From the NCBI GenBank assembly GCA_950097015.1, contig CATNEN010000002.1:1240001-1304000 (forward strand): 64,000 nt of DNA, in the 5' to 3' direction. The position numbers were made by a program, and so were the translations under genes. The stretch's first letter is position 1; each line of letters starts with the position of its first letter. The notes beneath the pieces were generated by a model. The model saw nothing but the letters and a program-made list of their open reading frames with translations. It searched no databases and was not told the origin of the DNA. The DNA is from Macrostomum hystrix (lineage: Eukaryota > Platyhelminthes > Macrostomidae). Shown here piece by piece: positions 35,343 through 44,552 of this stretch.

Positions 35343-36372
35343 TACACGGACACACAATATTACATGAATGAGTACACAGACACACAGTTTACATGAATGA
35401 GTACACAGACACACAGTTTACATGAATGAGTACACAGACACACAATATTACATAATTGAGTACACAGACACACGGTATTACACGAATGAGTACACAGACA
35501 CACAATATTACATGAATGAGTACACAGACACACAATATTACATAATTGAGTACACAGACACACGGTATTACATAATTTAGTACACAGACACACGGTATTA
35601 CATAATTGAGTACACAGACACACGGTATTACATGAATGAGTACACAGACACACGGTATTACATAATTTAGTACACAGACACACGGTATTACATGAATGAG
35701 TACACAGACAAACAATATTACATAATTGAATACACAGACACACGGTATTACATAATTTAGTACACAGACACACGGTATTACATAATTGAGTACACAGACA
35801 CACGGTATTACATGAATGAGTACACAGACACACGGTATTACATGAATGAGTACACAGACAAACAATATTACATAATTGAATACACAGACACACGGTATTA
35901 CATAATTTAGTACACAGACACACGGTATTACATAATTGAGTACACAGACACACGGTATTACATGAATGAGTACACAGACACACGGTATTACATGAATGAG
36001 TACACAGACACACAATATTACATAATTGAATACACAGACACACGGTATTACATGAATGAGTACACAGACACACGGTATTACATGAATGAGTACACAGACA
36101 AACAATATTACATAATTGAATACACAGACACACGGTATTACATAATTTAGTACACAGACACACGGTATTACATAATTGAGTACACAGACACACGGTATTA
36201 CATGAATGAGTACACAGACACACAATATTACATAATTGAATACACAGACACACGGTATTACATAATTGAGTACACAGACACACGGTATTACATGAATGAG
36301 TACACAGACACACGGTATTACATAATTGAGTACACAGACACACAATATTACATGAATGAGTACACAGACACT
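35343..36372 (+). repeat. 30-bp minisatellite, about 34 copies
   Basis: Units of the form TACACAGACACACGGTATTA followed by CATAATTGAG or CATGAATGAG. Several unit variants (CGGTATT/CAATATT, AATTGAG/AATTTAG/AATGAG) recur in the same order, for example around 35700-35860, 35850-36000 and 36080-36230. Blocks of several units were therefore duplicated together. Confidence 0.95.
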
Positions 36373-36478
36373 ACTGAGATCAACTAGTGCCGTGTTTAAC
36401 GTGGCTTTTCTTTTCAGTAGGATGTCCTCATTTTGAAAGTGTATGGCCAAACTTCATATGACTGGTATATAAGTATAA

Positions 36479-36636
36479 GATAATACCCCCCAAAAACGTT
36501 TCCTTGGCCATGGCCATGGCGCCTGTCAATGGCCATGGCGCCTGGCGCCTGGCGCCATGGCCATGGCCGAGGCCAATAGAAACGAGTCTCGAAGCCGACT
36601 TCATGGCCATAGACAACGCTTTTGGGGGGTATTATC
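36479..36636. mobile_element. Short palindromic MITE
   Basis: A 158-bp element bounded by GATAATACCCCCCAAAAACG and its inverted copy ending GCTTTTGGGGGGTATTATC (19 of 20 matching). The centre is a chain of GGCCATGGCC/GGCGCC palindromes, so almost the whole element can fold back. I could not identify a clear target duplication or a partner transposase in the window. Confidence 0.7.
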
Positions 36637-36776
36637 ATATTTAATCTTAGGCATGGTACAGCCTGTAACCCTCCCGAAAGTTGACTATGGCCGTGAAGAT
36701 ATTCTGCGAGGCTACATAGTTCGCTGTTTATGTCCAAAAAGACAGTTTACTCGGCTGTTCAACTGAATCAATTGGC

Positions 36777-38117
36777 ATGGAAAGCAGAGCGTCTTTAGAC
36801 CCGTCGGAGTTTTTTATATCTGCTGAGCTGCTCGACTTCTACGAAGAGAAGCACGAAGGAGTCCAACGCTTCAAGATGATGACAAATGAAGACATTGAAA
36901 GAGAGCTGTTGGCAAGCGCACCTGCGTCAACGAGGAAAAAGGCCGATTGGGCTATGAGCGTCTTTACCACATGGCAGGAGGCCAAGAAGACTGCTTGGGC
37001 TAATGGATCTGCTCCTGGTCTGATGGTGATTAAGAGTTGCGAAGAAATGAGCAAAGCCGATCTGAACTACCTGCTTAAGTTTTTTGTATTTGAAGTGCGA
37101 ACCCACGAAGGCGAACGATACACCGCATCGACGTTAAAAGACCTGTTTTCGATGATCCAGTACTACTTTCAAAACACCCTAAAGAAGGATTGGAGTTTCT
37201 GGAAGGATCCCGAATTTTGCGAGAGTCGACGAGCGTTGGATGCCTCGATGAAGCTGTCAACGAGGGATGGAAAATGTGCTGGACTCCGTCGAGCTGAAGC
37301 AATTCCGTGGTCTGTCGAGGACGGCCTCTGGGGCTCCGAACTTCTTGGAGAGTCGATACCTCAAGCTCTGTCCAATGCGATTGTGTGGCTTGTTGGCAAG
37401 CACTTTGCTTTGCGTGGTGGTTCTGAGCTCAGAGATTTGCAATTTGAGAAGCAGATTCGACTGGATTGCGTCGATGGGAGCGAGTGCCTTAAGTACGTGG
37501 ACAATTCTGTGACGAAGACACACCAGGGCGGACTGAAAGGGTTGCGACGGGATCCGAAGGTCGTCCGTGCATTCCATTCTGATGGCCATGAGCGATGCAT
37601 CGTGTGCATCTATAAGGCTTACATCGCGAAGCGACCTGAGGACTGTGACCAAGCGCTGTTTTTGTCGCCCAATCGGTTCTGGGCTCCGGGAAAGTCTGGT
37701 GGATGGTTCACGAAAACGCCGATGGGTCGACACTCTTTGGCCGGACTTGTGTCCAACCTGATGTCTAAGGCGGTGCCGGAAGATTCTGGACGGTACACCA
37801 ACCAGAGCTTGCGGAAGACAACTGCTACCCGACTACACGACGCTGGCATTGAACGCGCGAACATTTGTCGGATCACAGGTCATAGTAGTAGTGCCGTTGA
37901 ACGCTACATTGGCATGTCTGTTAGCATGCAACGTCGTACTGGTACTAGTGCCATCATTGGCGGGAATTCGACGAGCAAGACTTCCGACGCCAATGAAGCG
38001 GCTCTCGCTGTGGCTCTGGCTGTGGATGGTCTAGAGACGCCTCTGGTGGCTCCCAACGCCAATGAAGCGGCTCTTGCTGTGGCTCTGGCTGTGGATGGTC
38101 CAGAGACGCTCTGGTGA
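36777..38117 (+). CDS. Crypton-type tyrosine recombinase, frameshifted tail
   Basis: Encodes 446 residues. The catalytic pattern of eukaryotic tyrosine recombinases (Crypton/DUF3504 family) is visible: FALRGGSELRDL (R213), NQSLRKTTATRL (R346), ITGHSS (H369) and ERYIG (nucleophile Y377). The usual first His of the H-x-x-R box is replaced (QSLR), as in DUF3504 proteins. The enzyme should cut and rejoin DNA through a phosphotyrosine link. After the domain, a 25-residue Ala/Val/Asp/Glu-rich unit is duplicated (NEAALAVALAVDG). In the second copy a single base is missing near 38110. This brings in TGA at 38115-38117; the other frame runs on to 38248 with about 45 more plausible residues. The core is intact, so activity is possible. 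No introns. Confidence 0.88.
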   Translation: MESRASLDPSEFFISAELLDFYEEKHEGVQRFKMMTNEDIERELLASAPASTRKKADWAMSVFTTWQEAKKTAWANGSAPGLMVIKSCEEMSKADLNYLLKFFVFEVRTHEGERYTASTLKDLFSMIQYYFQNTLKKDWSFWKDPEFCESRRALDASMKLSTRDGKCAGLRRAEAIPWSVEDGLWGSELLGESIPQALSNAIVWLVGKHFALRGGSELRDLQFEKQIRLDCVDGSECLKYVDNSVTKTHQGGLKGLRRDPKVVRAFHSDGHERCIVCIYKAYIAKRPEDCDQALFLSPNRFWAPGKSGGWFTKTPMGRHSLAGLVSNLMSKAVPEDSGRYTNQSLRKTTATRLHDAGIERANICRITGHSSSAVERYIGMSVSMQRRTGTSAIIGGNSTSKTSDANEAALAVALAVDGLETPLVAPNANEAALAVALAVDGPETLW

Positions 38118-39093
38118 CTCCCGACGCCAAGAAAACGGATGTCGTCGCGCTAGAGAAGGTTGGAATTGCTGTTTTGGAACCGAAAGGCAAGAAAATGAGA
38201 ATAGAAGCTGACGGAGCTAACAACAAGGTAGTGATCTATTTCGACTAATGAAGAGCGTGTAGACTTGACAATTTCGTGTAACAATTCTTGTGATGTCTAT
38301 CTGCCAGCTGCTGAGTTCGTGCTGTTTTGTCATGCTAATAAATTACTGTTCATTATGTTCTGCTTATCCTTAATTTTGAATTTTGCTATATGGCGTTTAA
38401 TGGCCCGGTCAATTAAATTACTGATTTCTTGGCCCGGCCAGTTAAATGACAGCCATAGACTGTTGGCTGGGCCATGCCGGGGATTAATGTAAATCTAATC
38501 TTATTGGTGGACAAGCCGGAAATCATTTCGTTCGGAAATTTGCTCAGATTCAGATGTCTGACTTTAGTTGGTGGCTCAGCCATATTCTCTCACATTGTCG
38601 TTTGACCACAGCGTGCAGGAATGCTTCTTTCGATTTATTATCGTGCAGGAATGTCTGTGTCTATGGTAGAAACTCACTTGACATACGTTAGCTTATCGTG
38701 CAGGAATGACTTCATTCCTGCACGATTTAACAATTTATTTTTAGAAGCAACTGAATAAGTAATCAATAACAATATGGAAGAACAAAATAAGGAGAACCGT
38801 GCAGGAATGACTTTGTCTATGGTCAAAAGACAATGATATTCCTACTCGCAAACTCGTGCGTCTATGACGAATTTCACTCACTTTGACGAATTCGAAGTCA
38901 CTTTCTCGAAAGAAATTACCATAGACACCCTTCTCATTCCCTTGAGCGCTCTATAGTTTTATATAGGCTGACGAATTCGAAGTCACTTTTGACGAATCCG
39001 AAGTTGAAAAGGTATAGTATAAACCGATTCCAACCATAGACAGGACACTTTTTTCATCTGAGTGAACCATCTAGTGTATATAGGATCTGTGGT
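38118..39093. other. Non-coding DNA with short palindromes
   Basis: Contains the recombinase 3' flank (AATAAA at about 38338), direct repeats GGCCCGG(T/C)CA(A/G)TTAAAT at about 38403 and 38433, several copies of CGTGCAGGAATG and repeated GACGAATTCGAAGTCACTTT phrases at 38877-39015. No gene seen. Confidence 0.5.
38697..38724. repeat. 28-nt palindrome of the CGTGCAGGAATG motif
   Basis: CGTGCAGGAATGA-CT-TCATTCCTGCACG, a 13-bp perfect stem with a 2-nt centre. Further single copies of CGTGCAGGAATG lie at about 38612, 38642 and 38798. Confidence 0.85.
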
Positions 39094-39257
39094 CACGGCC
39101 CGCCCGCTGTGCATATCCAGGGACTTCTATATTTAGCAATCTAGATTGCTAAATATAGAAGTCCCTGGCATATCTATGGAATTCGACCATAGACAACAGC
39201 AGAGGGCGGGCTGTCGTTAGTTTCAACCTCGTTTCAACACGCGTAGGCTAACTACAA
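39094..39257 (+). repeat. Left arm of a 107-bp inverted repeat pair
   Basis: Runs from CACGGCCCGCCCGC to GGCTAACTACAA and matches the inverted copy at 42664-42770 at roughly 94 percent by eye. This arm is 57 bp longer because a 50-bp palindrome plus a 7-bp duplication was inserted at 39118-39174. The two arms enclose the Ly6-like gene. Confidence 0.85.
39118..39167. mobile_element. 50-bp perfect palindrome inserted with 7-bp TSD
   Basis: CAGGGACTTCTATATTTAGC... reads identically on both strands over 50 bp with no loop. It is flanked by GCATATC at 39111-39117 and again at 39168-39174. The homologous arm at 42664-42770 has a single GCATATC and no palindrome, so it is an empty site. This is the smallest insertion with target duplication I can document here. 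Confidence 0.85.
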
Positions 39258-39710
39258 TGTAGCAAGTTCGCTAGTTGGTTTTGCTTGCGCGTCTTAGCGT
39301 CTTACTTTATATGTCTAAGTGCCATCCTCCCTCTCTTGTTTCTTCATATCGTAGAGGATGCCCCTCTCGGGCAGTAGCCCCTTACAACTGCGCGGCTACC
39401 CGAGCTCGCAAGACTTCTAATAAACGTAGTCTTCTGGAAAAGCACTTTGACTTGTTAGCCCAAACATCAATCCACATCATTTAGAGATATTAGAGCTTTG
39501 AGCTTTGAGCTTTAGAGCTTTGAGATATTATTATTGAAAAAGGCTTTTAGCCAATCTAATCTTATGTTGCTAATCAAAAATTGAGAATTGTTTATGATCT
39601 GTTAACGACAACAAAGTATGCTAGTCAGTTGATTCAGTTTTCTAACAAAGAGTTCGTGGATTATTTTATCAAGTCTATGATGAAGTCTAAACTTCATGAT
39701 AGAGTGTTTA

Positions 39711-42399
39711 TTAAGCTTCAGCTGAGATTCGCCACAGAGCGGCCACTGCGGCCACTGCGGCGAATGCGGTGATTTTTGGGTTGGCAGTCAGGCCCAGGGT
39801 GGACGCCGCATTGTATGCAACGTCGGAGACCGCGGTGGTGTTGGAGGCCGCGATGGTGTTGGAGGCCGCGGTGGTGTTGGAGGCCGCGGTGGTGTTGGAG
39901 GCCGCGGTGGTGTTGGAGGCCGCGGTGGTGTTGGAGGCCACGGTGGTGTTGGAGGCCGCGGTGGTGTTGGAGGCCGCGGTGGTGTTGGAGGCCACGGTGG
40001 TGTAGGGCGGTGCGTTGCACAAGTTAAAATGACATATGTGACAGTCGCCAAAGTCAAAATACTTCTTATGATTATTTATTGACCAATCGTCGCAATCGAA
40101 TGGTATATCTGCACATTTGCCGGTTATCTGAAAGGAGTCGCAGTCGTGTACCGGGTGGCCCATGCGTTTAAGGACAACCTTAAAAATACAAGAAAGCAAA
40201 GCCAGCGGTAGCTAGAGCATAATAGTTTTGGTCATAGACAAAATAGTATCTATATAGTCTGTAGCTGCCGCGAAAATTTTCGGCAACTTAGCATTAGCCA
40301 TGAATCGCGCTAAACGTTTGATGGTGGTAGACCAGCTCGCGCGGGGTATAAGCCCAGCACAGGTACCAGCTGGAGTGAAAATCAACTCAGCCGAGTACAT
40401 CCGCATGCTGCAGGATCATGTACTGCCATGGATTCGACACAACTTTGCCCCAGGTACGTTTGTTTTTCAGCAGGACGGCGCTCCTGCCCACACGGCTGTC
40501 GCTACTCAAGAATTTCTTCGCCGGGAGCTCGGCGAGGACTTCTGGGATGCGACCACTTGGCCACCATCGAGTCCAGACTGTTCCCCTCTCGATTACTTTG
40601 TGTGGAACAACGTGGCCCGCGTTGCATGTTTAACAACTTATGCTACCGTGGAGACTCTCCAAGTTGCTGTTAGTGCTGCCTGGTCAGCTCAGGGCCCTGC
40701 CGTCATCAGAGGTGCCTGTACCAAGTTTCGGTCTCGCATTGAAGCCGTGTATGCAGCGGAGGGGGGCTACATTGAGTAAATGTTATTTTTAGTTGCCATC
40801 TAGACATTATGGCGGTCAGTTAAAATGTTAAAGTTTTCGTTTGTTGGTTGTTTTTATATTAAAAATGTATATACATTTGATCATTTTTAAGTTGTCCTTA
40901 AACGCATGGGCCACCCGGTAGAGTGCAGAATTACGGTAAAATTTATTTTAACCAATCATGCGCTAACTACTCTACTCATCCGCTTAGTAGTATTTTTAGA
41001 AAATGCGAACCAAAAAGCATACATGTAAAGCATGTGATTCATTTCACCAAAAAAGACAAACGAATCAATCAAAAGTCATGTGACTACTATTAATAGTATC
41101 AAATCAATTTTTATGTCATAGACAACCAACAATCAAACTAATCATGTTACCCAAAATCAATCAAAAGGTCAATAAAGCGATAAATTATCTTTTTGCGCTT
41201 CTACTAGTTCAGTTATAAAAAAGTCTATCCTCTCAAGTTGTCAAGCGTTGACCCAGACTTTTTGACACCAGTTTGACACCTGTACACTGAACGCACTCAT
41301 CGAACCCAAGAGGGTCCGATTCTCTATAAATACAAGAGCTCCGAAGCGAGCCCAGATTCAGAGTCTCGCCGAGAAGAGGAAACGGAGAGAAGTGAATCGG
41401 ACTCCACGTCCAAGACTTGTGGTAAGAGTTCCTTGAGTTATCCTAATTAATTATTTATTAACTAGAAGTATTTCATTGAGCTAAGTTAAACCTCTCCAAG
41501 TAATCGTTCAACCAACGATTAAATCGTAGTCACAGACGTGTGATTACATTGATTATACTACAAAGGGATAAGCGCCAGACTTGTGGTAGAACCTACCAAA
41601 GCTGGTAAGAAGGAACACACTCCACAAGTGACTATTGGTTAATCGACGTCAGCGACAAATCGGCGTCAGGAAGACACAACACCGAACCTAAGTTCCCTAA
41701 TTTCTATTGGTCCGTTGTAACCGCAACTGAAGCAAAGAGAATAAATTAAATTCTCTTGTATTCGAACGATCCAGGTACCTGAAGGGCAACCCGAGGCCAA
41801 ACTCGAGCATCCGAACAATACAAACGGTCGAACCACAGTAATACCACTATCGGAGCTTCAAAGCCTGCAGCAACCGAAGAGAGACAAGAGAACAAGTAAT
41901 CAAAAGAAGGTAAGATCTACAACCTCTGCTAATTTATTTTTAATTACTGGGGCACCCAGCAGTTGCTGGAAGTGATAAATTCCTAAAAGAGAAACAAGGA
42001 ACTTATCAGTCGAGAGAGTCGAGAGACTCGCTGAAAGAAGTCGCAGTTCAACCTTTCAGAGTTAATTAGTAACCAGCACGGCTTAATAAAATCAGCAGCT
42101 TACACCGTAACCTACATTTTTGCCAATCGTGAGTTCCAAGCAATATGCTGAGCATGTTTGTGTCCGATAGCCCGGATTCGACGATGTGTACACGTAGCAC
42201 TCAATACCACTCACAATCTGAAATTCTGAAATTAAAAATTAAAACTGCAATAGTCAAGCTTACTGAGTGTCAAACTCCGAGAATACTAGACCAATATTAA
42301 GCAGTTCTGGAACTTTGATTTAATAGATACAAAGCTTTAGTACTCACCAGAGACGAGCAACACTAGCGCAATCAGTAACAGTGCCTGCAGCTTGTTCAT
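39711..42399 (-). CDS. Ly6/uPAR-like GPI-anchored protein
   Basis: Three minus-strand exons join in frame to 196 residues: 42399-42348, 42225-42104 and 40127-39711. Exon 1 is a signal peptide (MNKLQALLLIALVLLVS) with a good GTGAGT donor. Exon 2 gives IECYVYTSSNPGYRTQTCSA...C; exon 3 opens after CTCCTTTCAG with ITGKCADIPFDCDDW and ends the fold with CHICHFNLCN. This matches the cysteine order and three-exon layout of Ly6/uPAR three-finger proteins. A TTVASNTTAASNTT stalk (18-bp repeats, 39823-40005) follows, then a hydrophobic C-terminus (ITAFAAVAAVAALW) suited to GPI attachment. It would be displayed on the outer cell surface; the ligand is unknown. Intron 2 contains a mariner element 21 bp before the acceptor. 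Stalk repeats probably vary in number. Confidence 0.85.
39823..40005 (-). repeat. 18-bp coding repeat in the Ly6-like stalk
   Basis: About ten copies of GTTGGAGGCCGCGGTGGT (plus strand), read on the minus strand as six-residue units T-T-A-A-S-N or T-T-V-A-S-N. The unit length keeps the frame. It encodes the Ser/Thr/Asn-rich stalk with potential N-glycosylation sites (N-T-T). Confidence 0.92.
40151..40918 (+). mobile_element. Truncated mariner-family element
   Basis: A 768-bp element between TA dinucleotides (40149-40150 and 40919-40920). Its inverted termini begin CCGGGTGGCCCATGCGTTTA and match perfectly for 28 bp, then continue with one gap. TA flanks and termini are those of Tc1/mariner elements. 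A full element would be about 1.3 kb or longer; the 5' half of the transposase is missing, so this copy is non-autonomous. Confidence 0.92.
40300..40779 (+). pseudogene. Mariner transposase, C-terminal fragment
   Basis: 159 codons preserving FQQDGAPAHTA and WPPSSPDCSPLDYFVW, the second and third catalytic Asp blocks of mariner transposases. About 38 residues separate QQD from PLD, outside the classical DD34D spacing and nearer the DD37D/DD39D groups. The N-terminal helix-turn-helix and first catalytic Asp are absent because the element is internally deleted. It can bind neither its ends nor complete the active site alone. Confidence 0.85.
41145..41900 (+). other. LTR-like promoter segment, possible solo LTR
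   Basis: Within intron 2 of the Ly6-like gene, opposite strand. TATAAATA at 41325-41332 is followed by a GC-richer leader (GAGTCTCGCCGAGAAGAGGA) and AATAAA near 41743, the order expected in an LTR (U3-R-U5). It may begin TGTTACCC at 41145; I could not find a convincing CA end with a matching duplication, and no second copy is in the window. Confidence 0.3.
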
Positions 42400-42516
42400 C
42401 TTTGGGGTTGAATTCTGAGTTTAGTGATTGATTGCTGGGGTTGACTGCTGAGTTAAGTTTTAAAAAAATTTTTGTCTTGTCCTTTAGCTGCTTCGAGCTA
42501 AATAGGCTAATATGTG

Positions 42517-42524
42517 TATTTATA
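42517..42524 (-). promoter_or_regulatory. TATA box of the Ly6-like gene
   Basis: On the minus strand GGTATAAATACAC lies about 118-125 bp upstream of the ATG at 42399. Initiation about 30 bp downstream would give a 5' UTR near 90 nt, a reasonable arrangement. Confidence 0.55.
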
Positions 42525-42663
42525 CCTTTTGGCGATCTAGTTGGTCAAAACTGCGATCAATTTTGTTCTGTGGCTGAGGACTTTCGACCACAGACAAAAT
42601 TTTGGCGGGTATTATAGAATAGTATATTGTAGTTCACAGATCATATGTAATATAGAATCTGTG

Positions 42664-42770
42664 TTGTAGTTAGCCTCCGCGTGTTGAAACGAGGTTGAAA
42701 CTAACGGCAACCTGCCCGCTGCTGTTGTCTATGGTCGAATTCCATAGATATGCACTGCGGGCGGGCCGTG
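42664..42770 (-). repeat. Right arm of the 107-bp inverted repeat pair
   Basis: Inverted copy of 39094-39257 without the 50-bp palindrome. It sits about 140 bp upstream of the Ly6-like TATA box. Confidence 0.85.
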
Positions 42771-42828
42771 AATGTGTGTGTATGATACTAATAATACCCG
42801 TGAAGTTTCACGGCCCGCCGTGAAACTG

Positions 42829-43213
42829 CCACTCAGACACCTCAAAGTTCCTCAAAGCTCAATAATATCTCAAAGCTGATATCCTACATGTCACTCAGAC
42901 ACCTCAAAGTTCCTCAAAGCTCAATAATATCTCAAAGCTGATATCCTACATGTCACTCAGACACCTCAAAGTTCCTCAAAGCTCAATAATATCTCAAAGC
43001 TGATATCCTACATGCCACTCAGACACCTCAAAGTTCCTCAAAGCTCAATAATATCTCAAAGCTGATATCCTACATGTCACTCAGACACCTCAAAGTTCCT
43101 CAAAGCTCAATAATATCTCAAAGCTGATATCCTACATGTCACTCAGACACCTCAAAGTTCCTCAAAGCTCAATAATATCTCAAAGCTGATATCCTACATG
43201 TCACTCAGACACC
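42829..43213 (+). repeat. 62-bp tandem repeat, about 6 copies
   Basis: Units begin CACTCAGACACCTCAAAG and include CTCAATAATATCTCAAAGCTG. Copies are nearly identical (only CATGTC/CATGCC differences seen). A related but scrambled inverted sequence (TTTGAGCTTTAGAGCTTTGAG) lies at 39480-39530, just inside the other inverted-repeat arm. Confidence 0.92.
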
Positions 43214-44040
43214 TGCTTACTCAGACTGTTGTTTAGATGAGAACTCCAAAGTAACAATCAATACTTATAATAAATTGTTCGCCCAGTTTGCTCATTGCGT
43301 GAAAACCAACAGTCCTTGGTAAGAGAATAAAGTGCAGCCTGACCCTGAAAACATAACTTTACAACAGGAGAACTCACGGGAATGTGGATTATGAGACTGT
43401 CACACTGGAATGTAAAATGGTTATCCTGGATATTCTATTTTGAACATTATTCGGTCTCACGCCCGGTTTATTGAACTGAAGCGGAAGCATTAAATATAAT
43501 AAAGCATAGAAATCACAAAACAGCAATCAACAGTTCGTTTAGAAATTTACGGAAGCATTGGTAATGGAACTTTACCGGTTGGGTGCCGAGCAAGTTAATG
43601 GCGGTCGATCGAGGCGCGTAGCGCCGTTGCTTGTCGACCGTCATTATCGCTGAGTGATCGTTTATACCATAATACGTTGCTGAAGCCTTATAATGTTTGT
43701 TGCGGTTGTAAGTCAGGTGTTTGTCAGGTAGCACGCACAACACTGACTCGCTAGCTGCTATACGAGCGAATTCGGCAGCAACACTGGGGTGAGCGTACCC
43801 ATCCCCTCAGTAATTAGTCATGATATTGAGGATCGATAGTCGTTAATAGTTATAGCTTTCAAGTCATCGAGACTGCCACAAAACCGCTAGACTACATATA
43901 GGGAGACACAGGACTGAAGTCCTAGACGTGAAGAGCTATAGCCTTTACGGCTTGATTACAGTATAATATTTTGAAATATCTTGGTATATTACATTAACTA
44001 AAATAATTCTGGCGATTATTTGAATGTTTTGATCAGGAGG
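43214..44040. other. Intergenic DNA
   Basis: Includes a GC-richer patch at 43570-43640 with GGCGGTCGATCGAGGCGCGTAG. No gene or RNA structure that I can support. Confidence 0.35.
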
Positions 44041-44048
44041 CCTGTTAC

Positions 44049-44544
44049 CAGTGGCGTATCTAGGATTTTAAAATAGGGGGGGGATAAATTAACTATTTCA
44101 ACTATCAGAGAAAATGAGTCGCATGCTGCTGCTAAAAAACTGAAATAAGCTTTTGTAGTCCATTTGCAGACAACGATTTCGCAACCTTTTTAATTACTTT
44201 GTTATACTTTATGGGAAAAATATGGAGTAATGATTATGAATTTATTGAAGCTCATTGAAAAATGACTCCGTAGAAAAGGGTATTTGATGAAGGGAAAATA
44301 AGAGGGGGGTCCGGGGGGCTATGCCCCCCGGTGGAAAAATTTCTGGTGGGTGAAGAGGAAAAGTGATACGAAAGGTGACAGAAAAAATGAATAATTCAGA
44401 ACATCATTGTGCCGAATAACGACATTACGACTATGACATTCCGCCATAACGTTCGTCTTCGACTTTTCGTGGGTTGGTGACACTCTTCGGTCGGCGAAAT
44501 GGGGGGGGATATATCCCCGTATCCCCCCCCTAGATACGCCACTG
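44049..44544. mobile_element. hAT-type MITE with 8-bp target duplication
   Basis: A 496-bp element with inverted termini CAGTGGCGTATCTAGG / CCTAGATACGCCACTG. It is flanked by CCTGTTAC at 44041-44048 and 44545-44552. The CAGTGGCGTA ends and 8-bp duplication are typical of non-autonomous hAT elements in animals. G- and C-runs lie just inside each end and a CCGGGGGGC/GCCCCCCGG hairpin lies in the middle (44311-44332). No coding capacity. Confidence 0.9.
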
Positions 44545-44552
44545 CCTGTTAC

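Noticed and set aside
35360-36450. Cys-rich frames on the minus strand resembling a cysteine-repeat protein
   Set aside because: Translation of the 30-bp array; two frames are equally open and no signal peptide or splice structure supports a gene.
41145-41900. Complete LTR retrotransposon in intron 2 of the Ly6-like gene
   Set aside because: Only a promoter-like segment is present. There are no gag/pol frames, no second LTR and no convincing target duplication, so it is kept only as a possible solo LTR.
43780-43830. Possible snRNA-like GC-containing segment (TTCGGCAGCAACACTGG)
   Set aside because: Superficial similarity to the start of U6 only; the rest of the expected sequence is absent.
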